Source: Colocasia esculenta (taxonomy: Eukaryota > Streptophyta > Magnoliopsida > Alismatales > Araceae). From it: a stretch of DNA of 64,000 nt. Positions 32,836 to 43,901 of this stretch are shown one piece after another (position 1 is the first letter of the stretch; each line of letters opens with the position of its first letter). The DNA is taken from the NCBI GenBank assembly GCA_014218235.1, contig CM024755.1:81165960-81229959 (forward strand). Direction: 5' to 3'. The notes below the pieces were generated by a model. It worked only from the letters and a program-made list of their open reading frames with translations. It searched no databases and was not told where the DNA came from. A program made the position numbers and the translations under genes.

Positions 32836-34433
32836 TTAAGATCTTATATGTGTTGAACACATCAATGTGGACTTTATTATTTCTCCATTTTCACCCACAA
32901 CTTCCATTTTCAGATCCTCTTTCATGATGTTCAGGCCAAATTGAGTTGAATGCTCAGAGGATTGTTTAAACTCCACAGGCTGACTTGTGCCAAAAATAGT
33001 AGCATGATCTGGAATGAAATGGATATGACTTTCAACACAAGGATGCTTAAAAGCTTCAAGTGTAGTTGACCAATCAGCTAGTGATATAATGTCCATGAAC
33101 ATGTTGGATTTGCCAAGGTTAGGGTTTGGTAGGAATTCTATGTCTTTCTCAACATCAAGAGAGACCCAGTCAATGTGGACTTTAGGCAGAATTGCTAATT
33201 CATCTCTTACCCAATAAGAATGATTGATGATTACACCCAGCTCTTTCTCCACACTCACTTCTTCTTTGTCACCCACTTGAAACAATGTCACATCAAACTT
33301 GGGCCCAACATCTAGATGACACTCTTTCTTTTCTCCCTCCAACTTGAATTCAACTAATTCACTAGAGTTGTCCTCAAATATGACATCATGGATGGAGTCT
33401 TCTTGATGGTCAGTTTCAAGTTGGGCCAAGACAATGGATTGATTCTTAGTGGCACCCATCTCCTCTTGATTTGACTCATTAAAATTATCTCTCACTTTCC
33501 AAGTGGGCATGTCCACAATTATATTTGACTGAGAAGTTTCGAATGGAATTTGAGAGTCAAAATGTTGGTCATAATCAAGATAATGATGTTCATATTTGTC
33601 AATGGGTTGGCATGATGACTGACTATCTTGCCTCCTTCTGATTTCCATCAGTTGAGTAATCAAGAGGTCAGTTTTGACAAAGGATTGCTCTAATTCTTGT
33701 TGTTGTTGGGTGAATGTTTGCTCAAAGATTTGTTGGTTATCATGGAATTTTTGCATAAATTGCCCAAATTGTTCATCGAAGTGGCCTGATTGTGAGGGAG
33801 ATGTATAAGTGGACTGTGGATATGCACGTTGTCCCTCATGATGGCTTTTATCATGAATATCAATTTGGAATTGGGCCCATTGTTGAAAGTTATGGATAGG
33901 TGGACTTTGGGATTGGGCCAAAATAGGTTGATCTCTAAGTGTTAAATGTGGCATTACTTCTCCAAGTGGTTGGAAGGGTGTGCCTTCAGGAGCATTTGTT
34001 AAGCACACAGGTAGATCAATGCCAAAAAAAATTTGATCAAACCATGATATGATTTCGGCACCTAGAAAGGGTCCTTGAATTTCCCCTTGAGGATCTTGAT
34101 AGAGTAAACTCATTTTTCAGGGGAGACACCTTGGTCAACTTTTGAGTAAGGAGTGGGTGTGGATAACACTTGAAAGGTTTGGGTCTGTTCTTGGGTTGAG
34201 GGAGGTGATGAGATGTAAAGTGGGTCAACATATTTCCTCCACCCTGAATCATACATGTGATCTTTAATTGGGTGACCATGAATCAGATGGGCTTGAGTCC
34301 ATTTGGAGCCATTGGACTGGTAAGTAGAGGTTGATGGATAAAGTGGGTAAGGTTGAGAGTGCATACTATAGTGGGCTGATCCAATTTGTCCAATTGAAGT
34401 GCCAATTTCATAACCATGATTGTCAACCCACAT
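32836..34433 (-). CDS. Element A ORF with GYF domain (captured host-gene segment), one frame break
   Basis: Two overlapping frames on the minus strand, 34433-34110 (107 codons) and 34113-32836 (425 codons). The second starts with a GYF-type domain (about residues 3-62): L-Y-Q-D-P-Q-G-E-I-Q-G-P-F, then I-I-S-W-F and F-G-I-D-L-P-V, ending V-M-P-H-L. GYF domains bind proline-rich peptides. This version closely resembles plant EXA1/GIGYF-like proteins, which act in translational control. The rest is Gln/His/Ser-rich (residues 70-190) then acidic, with no domain I recognise. The first frame ends S-P-E-K-stop, where one more A in an A5 run would join it to M-S-L-L-Y; S-P-E also precedes the domain in host proteins as I recall them. 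The source gene is inferred from sequence memory, not a search. Confidence 0.8.
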
Positions 34434-35520
34434 AAATCTCTTTTTTTATTTTTTTTTATTTTTTTGTGTTTTGAAATATCTGATTTTTTTTTGTATTTTC
34501 AAATAAGTTAGCAAACAATTAATCCTATGACACCTATGGTTCCCTAGGACATAAACATTTGATTTCTCACTAATCAACTGCGGCCTAACTCAAATCCACT
34601 CTCAAGCTCGTTAACTGGCCAGGTAAGAGGTGGGAAAGTGGGAGGTTCCCCCTGCTCTCACAGGGACCTAATTAAGTAACTACTTGTCCACTTAGGTGTT
34701 TGCCAATAAACCTCTAGCCTTAGACACCAGTCTCCAAACTTGATAGTGGGCCCAAGTGGGCCTAAGTCTCAAAGCGAACCCTAGGTCAAGTTTCTACTTT
34801 CTTTTATTGGACTTGGGAATGCAAAAGGTGCAGGAAGTTGTGGTTTGTGGGCTAAGGAAGGGTGATCAAATCCCCACCTTATCTTGTTAAGAAAATTGCC
34901 CTTAAATTATTTTAGAAATGATGTGCACACCACAAAATCAAACAAGGGGTTCTATGCAAGCATGGCAATGCATGATCATGCTTTTTAAAGAAGTTGAGAT
35001 TCTCACCTTGCCTCCTGCAATCTTCGACAAGAAAGGAAATTTTTCAAAGAAAAGAATTACCTAAAGATGGAAGTCTAAATGATGCATGTCTAAGGATGAA
35101 GGTTTCTAATCTTGACATGACATCTTTTATTGGATTCAAGTGATTGACTTTTTTGGATTTTTTATTTTTTTATTAATTATCTAAACATGGTAACTAAGAA
35201 AGGAAACTAAATCAGAGGGTTTAATGGTACTTACCTCCAACGCAATCCCTCGTTCTTTCGAAATGAAAACAATGGAAAGAAAGAGTGAGAGAAGGAACTC
35301 ACCTCACTTACCCCTCTTTTTTTTATTTTCCTGCAATTTCTGGATTTTTTTCCCAAAGCAGAACTTTTTACTACAGATTCGGCTTTCAGCGACAGTTTTC
35401 TGACAGATCTCAATTTTGCAATTTCAGGATTTTTTCACTTTTTATTGATACCTACAAAAAGAAAAAAATGTTAGCAGAATATATACAAATAACACCAAGA
35501 TTATCAAAACTAAATTCTAA
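34434..35520 (-). other. Element A leader
   Basis: About 1.1 kb between the primer site and the ORF, with long T runs on plus near 34440-34490. No coding potential that I can support. Confidence 0.6.
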
Positions 35521-35538
35521 TTCCCGGCAACGGCGCCA
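35521..35538 (-). promoter_or_regulatory. Element A primer binding site (tRNA-Asp)
   Basis: On the minus strand TGGCGCCGTTGCCGGGAA. It is complementary to the 3' end of plant tRNA-Asp with one G missing, and lies four bases from the 5' LTR. Confidence 0.9.
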
Positions 35539-35542
35539 AAAA

Positions 35543-37003
35543 TGATAGCCCACGAATGCGTCGTTAAACACGGACTAACAATCTCAAAATTATCGGCGTA
35601 CACTAAATATTTTGACAATAGTTAAGTGGTGAGGCCGAGTCGAATCCACGGGAACTAGATTTTAGAGTCAAAAACCTTATGTTTGTGTAGGAAAATAACG
35701 TGATGGTATTTAAACTAGTTGCATTAAATAAATCTAACTAAGTAGATAAATAGAGAGAGAGATAAAGAGTGTGAATGAGAGAACACTAGACAATATTTAG
35801 AACTACAATCTATTGAATAATAAAAATACTTAACACAAATATTCTATTCTAAACCAAAAGTCATTAACAATTACACTGAAATAAAGAGACAAAATAGAGA
35901 GAACAAGAGAGAGAGAGAGAAGAGGAAAAAGAGAGAGAGAGAGAGAGAGGAGAGAGAGCGTAGGAGAGAAGAGAGAGAAGAGAGAAACATGGAGAGATAG
36001 GAGAGAGGAGAATATGAGAGAGTAGGAGAAAGAGAAAAGAAGAGAGAGAGGGGAGAGAGCACAGGGAGAGAAGAGAGAGAGGAGAAAAACGTGAGAGAGA
36101 GAGAGAGAGGAGAGGTGAGAGAAAAACGAGAGAGAGAAGAGATAGAAAAGAGAGAGGAGGCACGAGAGTGAGAAAGGAAACGTGAGAGAGCAGAGAGGAA
36201 CGTGAGAGAGGAGAGAGGCGAGAGCGCCTCTACGTGCAGATGCACGTAGAGAGTAAGAAGAGAGGCGGGCGGCAGGACACGCTGGGGCGGCCGCGTGGGG
36301 CGCGGGCGCGGGGTCGCGGGCGCAGGTGGCCTGGCAGGCGGGCAGCGCTGGCAGGCGGGGCCGGGCAGGGCCCTGGCGCGCTCGGGCGCGGGGCAGCAGC
36401 GCGCAGGCGGGTGTGCCTGGCGGGGCCGAGCGCGGGGCAGCAGGCGGGGCCAGGCGAGGGCGGGCAGGGCAGCGCTTTGCTGCTGCTTCTGTTCCTGAGA
36501 GAAGAGACCGAGGGAGAGGGAAGAGGGAAGAAGAAAAAGAGAGGAAGAAGAAGGGAAGAGAAAGAGGAGGAAGGGAGAAGAAGACGAGGAGGAAGAAGAG
36601 AAGGGAAGAAGAGAGATCGGAGGAGAAGGAGAGAGAGTGGAAGAGAAGAGGGAAATAATAATAAGGCATGAGAGAGAGGGAGAGAGAGTTTTATAAAGTG
36701 TTAGAGAAAAGAGAGGAAGGGTTTTAAAAAAATAGGAAGATTAAATGAGAGAGTTGAAAATTAGAAAGAAAGAGAGAGAAAGAGAAAATATATTTTAAAA
36801 TTAGAATCTCTCCTCATTGTCTCTTATCCATCCTGGTCCATTAGCAATTCTTGTTGACTGGCCCATTATCCTGCAAACAAAGCACATACAAAGATTTAAT
36901 CAAATTATCCTTTTTGTAACAAAATAATAATGGATTAATATAAAATTAAGGATCAGTAGATAATAAATCATCATGATTGTCATCAATAATTATCCATTTA
37001 TCA
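35543..37003 (-). mobile_element. Element A 5' LTR
   Basis: A 1,461-bp copy of 30107-31577. Differences are mainly one- or two-base indels, with few substitutions. It has the same GA/GC/GA block order; the palindrome centre is shortened. Confidence 0.93.
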
Positions 37004-37008
37004 GTACG
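37004..37008. repeat. Element A target-site duplication, right
   Basis: GTACG, same as 30102-30106. Confidence 0.95.
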
Positions 37009-38739
37009 GTTATACCAACCCACGTCGATATAGTGAACGTTGCCACAGTGGACATTTACCCATATAACATTCAGCTGAGATACACGTGAATATAAGAACA
37101 GAGTAGCGGAAGTAAAGAACCACTGTCTTCATTTCATTCATCATCCACAGTTAACATACATGATTCGATAACATTTAAAGAACTAAAGTCCACATAATTA
37201 AATTGTTGAAAACAAATACTAATTGTCCACACTTAAACATTTCTTTCCATGATAGTGTAATACAATGTTTCAATTACATACATCAAAATGTCACAACTAA
37301 GCTCCACCAAACTAGCTACTCCCCCGCGCTCGGAGTCGCTTTCCACGGTCTCCACCAAAGGTGTGTCACCTACCACACCTGTACGCCGAAGCAAGTAATG
37401 AGTCTAAAAGACTCAGCAAATAACTCTACACATACCATACATGTACAGTCATAGCAGTTTTACATACACATTTACAAGACACAATCATGTAGCATGCTTG
37501 TGATTGAAATTAACACCTATCATAGTGATTCTACTTAGTAAACACATGATTCATACTTTCAGATTTTCTAAATCAAAATCTCCTATCACATGCTCTCTAA
37601 TCTTCCTACACATGAAAGTTCTACTTTCAATTAAACTAAAATATGAGAGCAATCTAGCACGACTAGCTTACATACATGAAAGAAAACATTGCTAACATGG
37701 TTACTACTCATTCGTATACATGCACATAACCATTTCACATGCTTTAGCTGCTTTTTTTGATTGGTTTAAACACTTTACAATCTAACACATGAAAGCTATG
37801 TTCTCATTCAAACCACAACGTGAGGGCATACGCACATGGAATGGTTTACACATAAGTAAGGATTGTCCCTAGCATGGATTCTACGCATTGTACATATATA
37901 GCACAAAATCATAACCACATTTATGTTGCTGTTCTAACATGATTTCAGATCATCATATCATGGATTTCAATTTCACACCTCACATTTTGTTCTTGTATTT
38001 TGGTGATAATAAAATTTATGATGTAACTTAAATTGAATATTTTGTTTCATCTGTGTCGCATCAATCTCATAGCAAAAGCTAAGTCTTTCATTGATGCAAT
38101 ATTTGGCGCACTAAAATGATAAAATCGATGTTTAATCAATATACATCGATTTCTGTTTAAAGTGCCAAAGTATCAAGCGCCGCAGTGATTTGTTAAGAAA
38201 TCGATGCCATAACGATTTCATAAGTGTTCGCAACGATTTCTTCTGTAAGCACAACGATTTGTTAAGAAATCGATGCCATAACGATTTCATAAGTATTCGC
38301 AACGATTTTTTCTTTAAAGCGCATTGATTTGATAAGAAGTCGTTCTCATAACGATTTGTTAAGAAATCGTTCCCATAACGATTTCATAAGTCATGCTCAT
38401 AACGATTTCTTCATGAATTCTGATCAAACACAGATTGCCTTTATATTTCAAATATGCTTGGCGCTTAAATGAAAAGTCAAATATCTTCTGACAAAAAAAG
38501 CTGCATGCATATTTCAGAGTCTTGTCAAAAAAGATATGACCTCTATTTTCAGTATGTTAGCAGAAGCACAGTACCATGCATCGTTTATCATAAACACTCT
38601 TTTATGCTAACACTCTCTTCTATGCTGACAGATCTCGAAGACCACCAGAGTCTGATTAAGACAAATGAAGAGAAAGATCAGCAACGACTAGAAGAGCTCC
38701 AACGGATCTCTTCAACGGATCTATTCTAAAGCTGCTCAA

Positions 38740-38746
38740 TATAAAA
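38740..38746 (+). promoter_or_regulatory. Putative TATA box of C4
   Basis: TATAAAA in the expected place between the motif array and the leader repeats. Confidence 0.55.
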
Positions 38747-39077
38747 GATGGAGCATTGCTGAAGAACAACGAGAGCCTTTTTCCTGAATATCTTTGAAGG
38801 AGTGTACATCTGTGAGAAGCACCTTCACGCCACATACACTCAAGGAAAGAGAGAAAGAGCCTGAGCCAAGAAGAAGCATTCAAAGCATTTCAAGCTCTCA
38901 AGCTTCCAAGCTTTCAAGCATTCGAGCCTTCTTTTCTCTCTTCTGTTTTCTCTCCGAGCTCATTGTATATCTGGGGAGAGTTTGGGACTGTGAGCTTTAC
39001 ATGAGTGTTCATCTTGTAAGGTCTCTCAGTCTGATCTTTCTAAGAAAGATCTGTGTCCAGCTGTAGGACTGTATACA

Positions 39078-39245
39078 GTTGATACCCAGCTAGGGGTTGG
39101 TGTCTAGCAGAACCTAACTGGGGTTTGTACCAGTTGTTAACCCAGCTAGGGGTTGGTGTCTAGCAGAACCTAACTGGGGTTTGTACCAGTTGTCAACCCA
39201 GCTAGGGGTTTGTGTCTAGCAGAACCGCACTGGGGTTTGTTCCAG
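39078..39245 (+). repeat. Leader minisatellite in C4
   Basis: Three copies of a unit of about 56 bp containing AACCCAGCTAGGGGTT and AACTGGGGTTTGT. It occupies the same leader position as the stem-loop arrays of C0, C1 and C2 but has different sequence. Confidence 0.85.
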
Positions 39246-41870
39246 GAGGTGGCTTCTTGACCTGTAAGAGAAGTGGGCTGCCTTCTTGCCCGGGAAAGAG
39301 AAGAAGACCTGGTGGGGGATCCAGGGTGTTGTAAGGTCCATAAGGGGGACTGTACCCTTGGTTAGTGAAATCCCAAGAGTTTGCTTGGGGACTGGACGTA
39401 GGACTTCCATGTGGGAAGGGCCGAACCAGGATAAATCTTCTGTGTCCTTGTGTGATTGTTTATTTGCTTCCGCACTGCACTCTCTATCACACTGAACTAA
39501 CCAAGCTTTCAAGTGTTATTTTCTGTGTTTAAGATTCTATTTCAGATTTCAGAAAAACCTATTCACCCCCCCTCTAGGTTGGCTTGCTGCCGTACCAAAA
39601 GGGCCAACAACATTTTGGTTTCACATTTTTACACAATTTCTTATTCACATAGTTCACACTTTACACATTGCACATTTACACATGTTCACACTACAGTATT
39701 TGCACATGATCACAATCACATTTCACATTTCACATTTTACACTTTAGTGCCGTGACACATAGTCCAAACCACCATAAGAAGGACACATCACATCACATAC
39801 ACATAGACGTCACCTAGGCAATACAGTGACGCTCTTGGACTGCGCAGACCGGGAGAACAAGTCTCCACCCTAACCAGTGGTACTTGTCCACCTCCAGGAT
39901 TTCATCCTAATGCCCTTAGGATCACAACACATTGAACCTTCCCATGGGGACTTTTCCATGGTACGGTTCCACAGCCCTCTATGGAAGCAGTATCACACTT
40001 GGCACAGGTTTACACATTACACATATCGGTTTTTACACACACTTTACACATGACGCTCATATCTCATTTATTCTTTCACTCCCAACATGACACTATTTTC
40101 CTAATCATGCCACTACAGATGATAGAATTTATCATTCAGGAAATTTCACTAATCAGGTTGGATTACACAGAAATTAAATCATTTCACAATGGCATGCATT
40201 AATTACCTATTTTTGCATGGAAAATTCATATTGCATGGTATAGTTGTCCAAATGACCTGAGAATTTAACCCCATGCTAATTTCGGGTTTAGGACCCCACA
40301 TGAAAATTTCCACATTTTTATGATCCAAAATACAATTGCAGAAAATTTAACATAGATTCATGTATTATTCAAAATTCAATTTATCATGATGTATAACATA
40401 AAAATTCAGTTTTAACATATCATAACCCTGAACTCAATATACATAATACCGCAGGAATTTTCCTGAATTTATTTCATAGTACACAATTTACTGGGGATTT
40501 TACAACCCTACACATGTTTTTCTAATTCCATTTCAGAAAATTAAATAAATCAGAGGAACATGGAGAAAATTCCCAAAAATTTTAGAGCATGGACTGATTC
40601 ACCCATTCTTGGTTTAGCAAAACGTAGGGCATCCAACTTCACATGAATTGCACAAACCGTAAAGAACATGGTCTAGGTCTCATCATGCATACATTCTCCA
40701 TAAATAAACCATTTATGCCAAATCACAGAAATTACAAGGATCTCACCACACATTCAGACATCCATATTACATATCATAGTAGGTTTACAATATATCCTCA
40801 TCGAAAACACATCGAAATTATCAAATATATCAGGAAGAACAGCTCACTGTTCTGTCTGGAGAACTTAACGGCGGTCTCTGGCCGTTCCAGGAGTGGACGG
40901 CAAGATCGCTGGACGCACAAGGGGAATCTTGGCGTCAAGGCATTGACGCCAAGTTCCTATCTGTGCAGAAACACAGACCGAACTTCAAATAAAGGGGTGA
41001 ATGGGGGATCTAGGACACGAGGAAAAATATGTAAAAATCACAAAACCCTACTAGACATCTACATGGACGATAGGGGTAGGCTACTTGCCTCTAGAAATTA
41101 CTCCAGACGGATCTAATTGGTCGGAGAAACTCTCCTTGGGTAGTCCCAAGAAGCTCCACAATCGCTCTCCTCCGGGTTCCTTGATGCAGTAGACCCCAAG
41201 AAGATGTCGGGGAAGCCTTCCCCTTTGTCCCAGCTATCTCCTTGTCGTGGAGGATGGCCGGAACAAGCTTCAGATTGCCGGATTTAGGGTTGCAAATGTG
41301 GGGTTTTCTCACAGATTTTCTAGGGTTTTCTTCTTCTCCTTCTTCTCCTTTTGCAAAGAGAGCCAAGAGAGGTTTTCTGGTTGCAAAGGGGCTTTGTAAA
41401 TAGGAGAGGAAGCTCTCCTTTCAAGCAGATCGGACAAGAAAGCTTTAAGACCGTTGGGGACAGCTCCCCAATGGGTGAGCAAGCTTGCTCCCGAAAATCC
41501 GGCTCTGCAACGCATGCAGGTCAGAGAAATTAGCTTCCACATCGCTGGACGCTGGGATTAGTGTTGGCGTCCATATGGTTGACGCCTACACAACACAAAC
41601 GTCCATTTATCTTGACGCCAAGTTGGCCTTCGGCCAGAACTCAAAAACATGCAGGAAACCATGCATAACCTATACATATATACATGCATTATGTATACTA
41701 TCACGTACATGCTACCATCATACCGTTCATACATTATTTACAACTAACTTATACACATGCATACATAAGTATAATAGCTAATACATACGTAGATATGTAC
41801 ATCTATGCATACACAACATGAATTATTTACACGAAATTAAAATAACGCAACAAAATTTGAGGGCCTTACA

Positions 41871-41875
41871 CCTAG
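41871..41875. repeat. G1 target-site duplication, right
   Basis: CCTAG, same as 21893-21897. Confidence 0.95.
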
Positions 41876-42198
41876 GGTGGTAGGTGTGTTTCCCCTTGTG
41901 TAGAAGGGAGAACTAGTTGTGCTAGGCATTGTATCTCCTTAAGGGGGACTGTTACCTTGGTTAGTGAAATTCCAAGTGTTCTTGGGAACTAGATGTAGGA
42001 CATCCATTTGAAAGGGCTGAACCAGGATAAAATCTCTTGTCTATTATTTGTGATTGCTTCCGCTCATTTAAATTTCATTGCATAAGATTTCATTCACTAA
42101 CCAAAGGTTGAAAGTAGACAAATTGTTTTTAGATTTTTTGCAGAACCTATTCACCCCCCTCTAGGTGAGTCCTTGCTGCCAAACAGAAGGGGCCAACA
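41876..42198 (+). mobile_element. C3 LTR fragment, right of G1
   Basis: Continues the fragment at 21693-21897 and ends CACCCCCCTCTAGG...GGCCAACA, like C4. It is followed by a primer-site-like sequence, so it is the 5' LTR of C3. Confidence 0.85.
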
Positions 42199-42200
42199 AG

Positions 42201-42258
42201 TGGTATTAGAACCAAGGTCTCTGTTGAAAGCACTGATACCAACAAGTGGTATCAAAGC
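42201..42258 (+). promoter_or_regulatory. C3 duplicated primer-site region
   Basis: TGGTATTAGAAC at 42201 and TGGTATCAAAGC at 42247 are both degenerate tRNA-Met sites, each preceded by CCAACAAG. The LTR/primer junction seems to have been duplicated 46 bp apart. Confidence 0.7.
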
Positions 42259-42307
42259 AAGTCTCTCAAGAAATCAAAAGATTCAATGATCTAAGAGCAA
42301 AGATCAA

Positions 42308-43300
42308 TGGCAGCTCATGGATTTGCAAAAGGACAAACTATATTCTGACCTCCACTGTTTGATGGTGAGGATTACACCTTACTGGAAGATAAGGATGGAG
42401 TTCTTCCTCAAAGGCTATGACTACCTACTTCGGAGCATCATAGAAGATGGCGACCTCTAAATATCGAAGCCCAAGGAAGAATGGACTGATGAAGATATGA
42501 AGAAGAAATCTTTAAACAACAAGGCAAAGAGTTTCATATGTTGTGCACTGTCAAAGCAAGAATTCAATAGAATATTTGCTTGCAAGACAGCAAAAGAGAT
42601 GTGGAACAAACTAAAGCTCACCTATAAAGAGACTGACAAAGTAAAATAAATCAGGATTGATATTCTGATTACTTAATATGAGAATTTCCTAATGGAACCA
42701 GATAAGTCCATTACTCAAATGTATAGTGAATTTACTAACATAACAAATGGACTTGCAGCATTAGGAAAGATATACAACTAGGGAGACTTGGTCAGGAAGA
42801 TCCTAAGATCTCTTTTAGTGCAATGGATACCAAAGGTGACAGCTATAGAAGAAGCAAATGACCTCTCCTTAATGTCATTGGAAAAGCTTATTGGGTCATT
42901 AATGACTCATGAGATCAATATAGAGAGATTAGGAGAAAGCAAGTCAAGAAGAAAGATAATCAATGCATTCAAGGCAGAAGAAAGCACTTTGGATGAAGCC
43001 ATTACCAGTGAAAGTAGTGATAGTGAAGAAGAAGTTATCCGAAAATATTAGCCAAAAAGAAAGAGAAAAAGAAGAAGGAACCAATGTGCTATGAATGCAA
43101 GTAGTCTAGATATCTAAGGCCAGACTATCCAAAGCTTAGAAGATCTAAAAAGTCAGAAAAGAAGAAAATAAAAGAGGAGAAGCACAAGAAATATAAAAGA
43201 AAGGCCATGATAGCAACATGGGACAACTCCTCAGATAGCTTAAGCTCCGTACAAGATGAAGAGAATGCCAGTCTAATTTTCATGGACAAACCAGCAAGAT
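42308..43300 (+). pseudogene. gag: C3 gag remnant (Copia)
   Basis: Heavily mutated gag with the same start (M-A-A) and order as C1: P-P-L-F-D-G-E-D-Y near 42345, then an intact piece at 42788-43051 (M-V-R-K-I-L-R-S-L, I-E-E-A-N-D-L, K-L-I-G-S-L-M). A broken knuckle C-Y-E-C-K-stop follows at about 43090. It has stops throughout and no recognisable pol after 43300, so this is the oldest Copia copy here. Confidence 0.85.
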
Positions 43301-43901
43301 GACACTCAAATGAGTATGGTTAGAGGATGCTCAAAAGCATTCAACCGGTGACTACCAACTCTTCACTTCACTCTAATCAGAAGAGAAAGTAGTCACAAAT
43401 AATTTTATTTTAATTCATGTTTATTTTACAAGATTTAAATTCTATTTATTGTGCTACTAATAAATTTCTTGAAAGATTTTTATTTGTTGTTCTTTTTGTA
43501 AGACCAATGTAGGAAATTTTCATGAAGACCTAACAAAACAACAACAAGTTGATATGACAAGAAAACAACAAGATCAAGCACCATCAAATAGAAATCCAAT
43601 AAGAAGTTGTCGACTAACTCAAAGCTAGTTGTTGATAGATGATTCCATGATCTATGAAGAAAACTTTCTGGAAAAGCTTTTGAAATGGTTTAGGTCGAAA
43701 GACCTAAGTTTGGTTGTCGACCTAAAATGTACAAGTCGGCACATAAGGTGCACACATCGACACACATGGTTCAAATATCGACAAACAAAGGAAAGATGTC
43801 GAACACAAAAGAAACTTGTCAATAGATGATGTTAAATTGGTCGACAGACAAAAAGAACTTGTAAAGATCTGCCAAATATCAACTAAGGGGGAGCAATATA
43901 C
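43301..43901. other. Unassigned stretch, possible C3 3' end
   Basis: AT-rich. It holds spaced ATCGAC/GTCGAC words roughly every 25 bp (43675-43860) and a purine run TAAGGGGGAG at 43884-43893 just before G3. It could be the deleted remains of the C3 3' region. No gene is supported. Confidence 0.4.

Larger units (their letters stand above)
30107..37003 (-). mobile_element. Element A: non-autonomous LTR retrotransposon with captured GYF-domain ORF
   Basis: A 6.9-kb element with TG...CA ends, LTRs of about 1.47 kb, an exact 5-bp duplication, a tRNA-Asp primer site and a polypurine tract. The internal region of about 3.97 kb has no protease, RT, RNase H or integrase motifs. Its only substantial ORF (minus strand) begins its larger part with a GYF domain. 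It would depend on a helper element. The tRNA-Asp primer recalls Athila/Tat-group Gypsy elements, but no coding evidence confirms that. Confidence 0.93.
37988..39609 (+). mobile_element. C4 solo LTR (Copia, SIRE-like)
   Basis: A 1.6-kb insertion starting TGTTCTTGTATTTTGG and ending GGGCCAACA inside the G1 LTR. The duplication is ACATTT (37982-37987) repeated at 39610-39615; 5 bp if the last A belongs to the element. It contains AACGATTT motifs (about 38190-38415), a TATAAAA at 38740-38746, three copies of a 56-bp leader repeat from about 39078 with CCAGCTAGGGG, and the CCTGG...CCAGG stem-loop near 39308-39325. No internal region remains, so it formed by recombination between two LTRs. Confidence 0.9.
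21898..41870 (-). mobile_element. G1: Tekay/Del-type chromovirus (Gypsy), with nested insertions
   Basis: Element bounded by TGTAGCGACC and GGCCTTACA with exact 5-bp duplications CCTAG (21893-21897 and 41871-41875). On the minus strand the order is 5' LTR, primer site, gag-pol, polypurine tract, 3' LTR. After subtracting element A and C4 from the right LTR, the LTRs are about 3.26 and 3.27 kb and the element about 11.4 kb. The integrase has a C-terminal chromodomain-like tail, as in the Tekay/Del lineage. Confidence 0.93.
30080..41870 (-). mobile_element. G1 5' LTR (right), interrupted by element A and C4
   Basis: Same sequence as 21898-25169, split after its first 27 bases by element A and again by C4. 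The pieces are 30080-30106, 37009-37987 and 39616-41870. Confidence 0.92.

Noticed and set aside
35521..35538. Match to tRNA-Asp as a tRNA gene
   Set aside because: Only the 3' 18 bases match and it sits next to an LTR, so it is a primer binding site.
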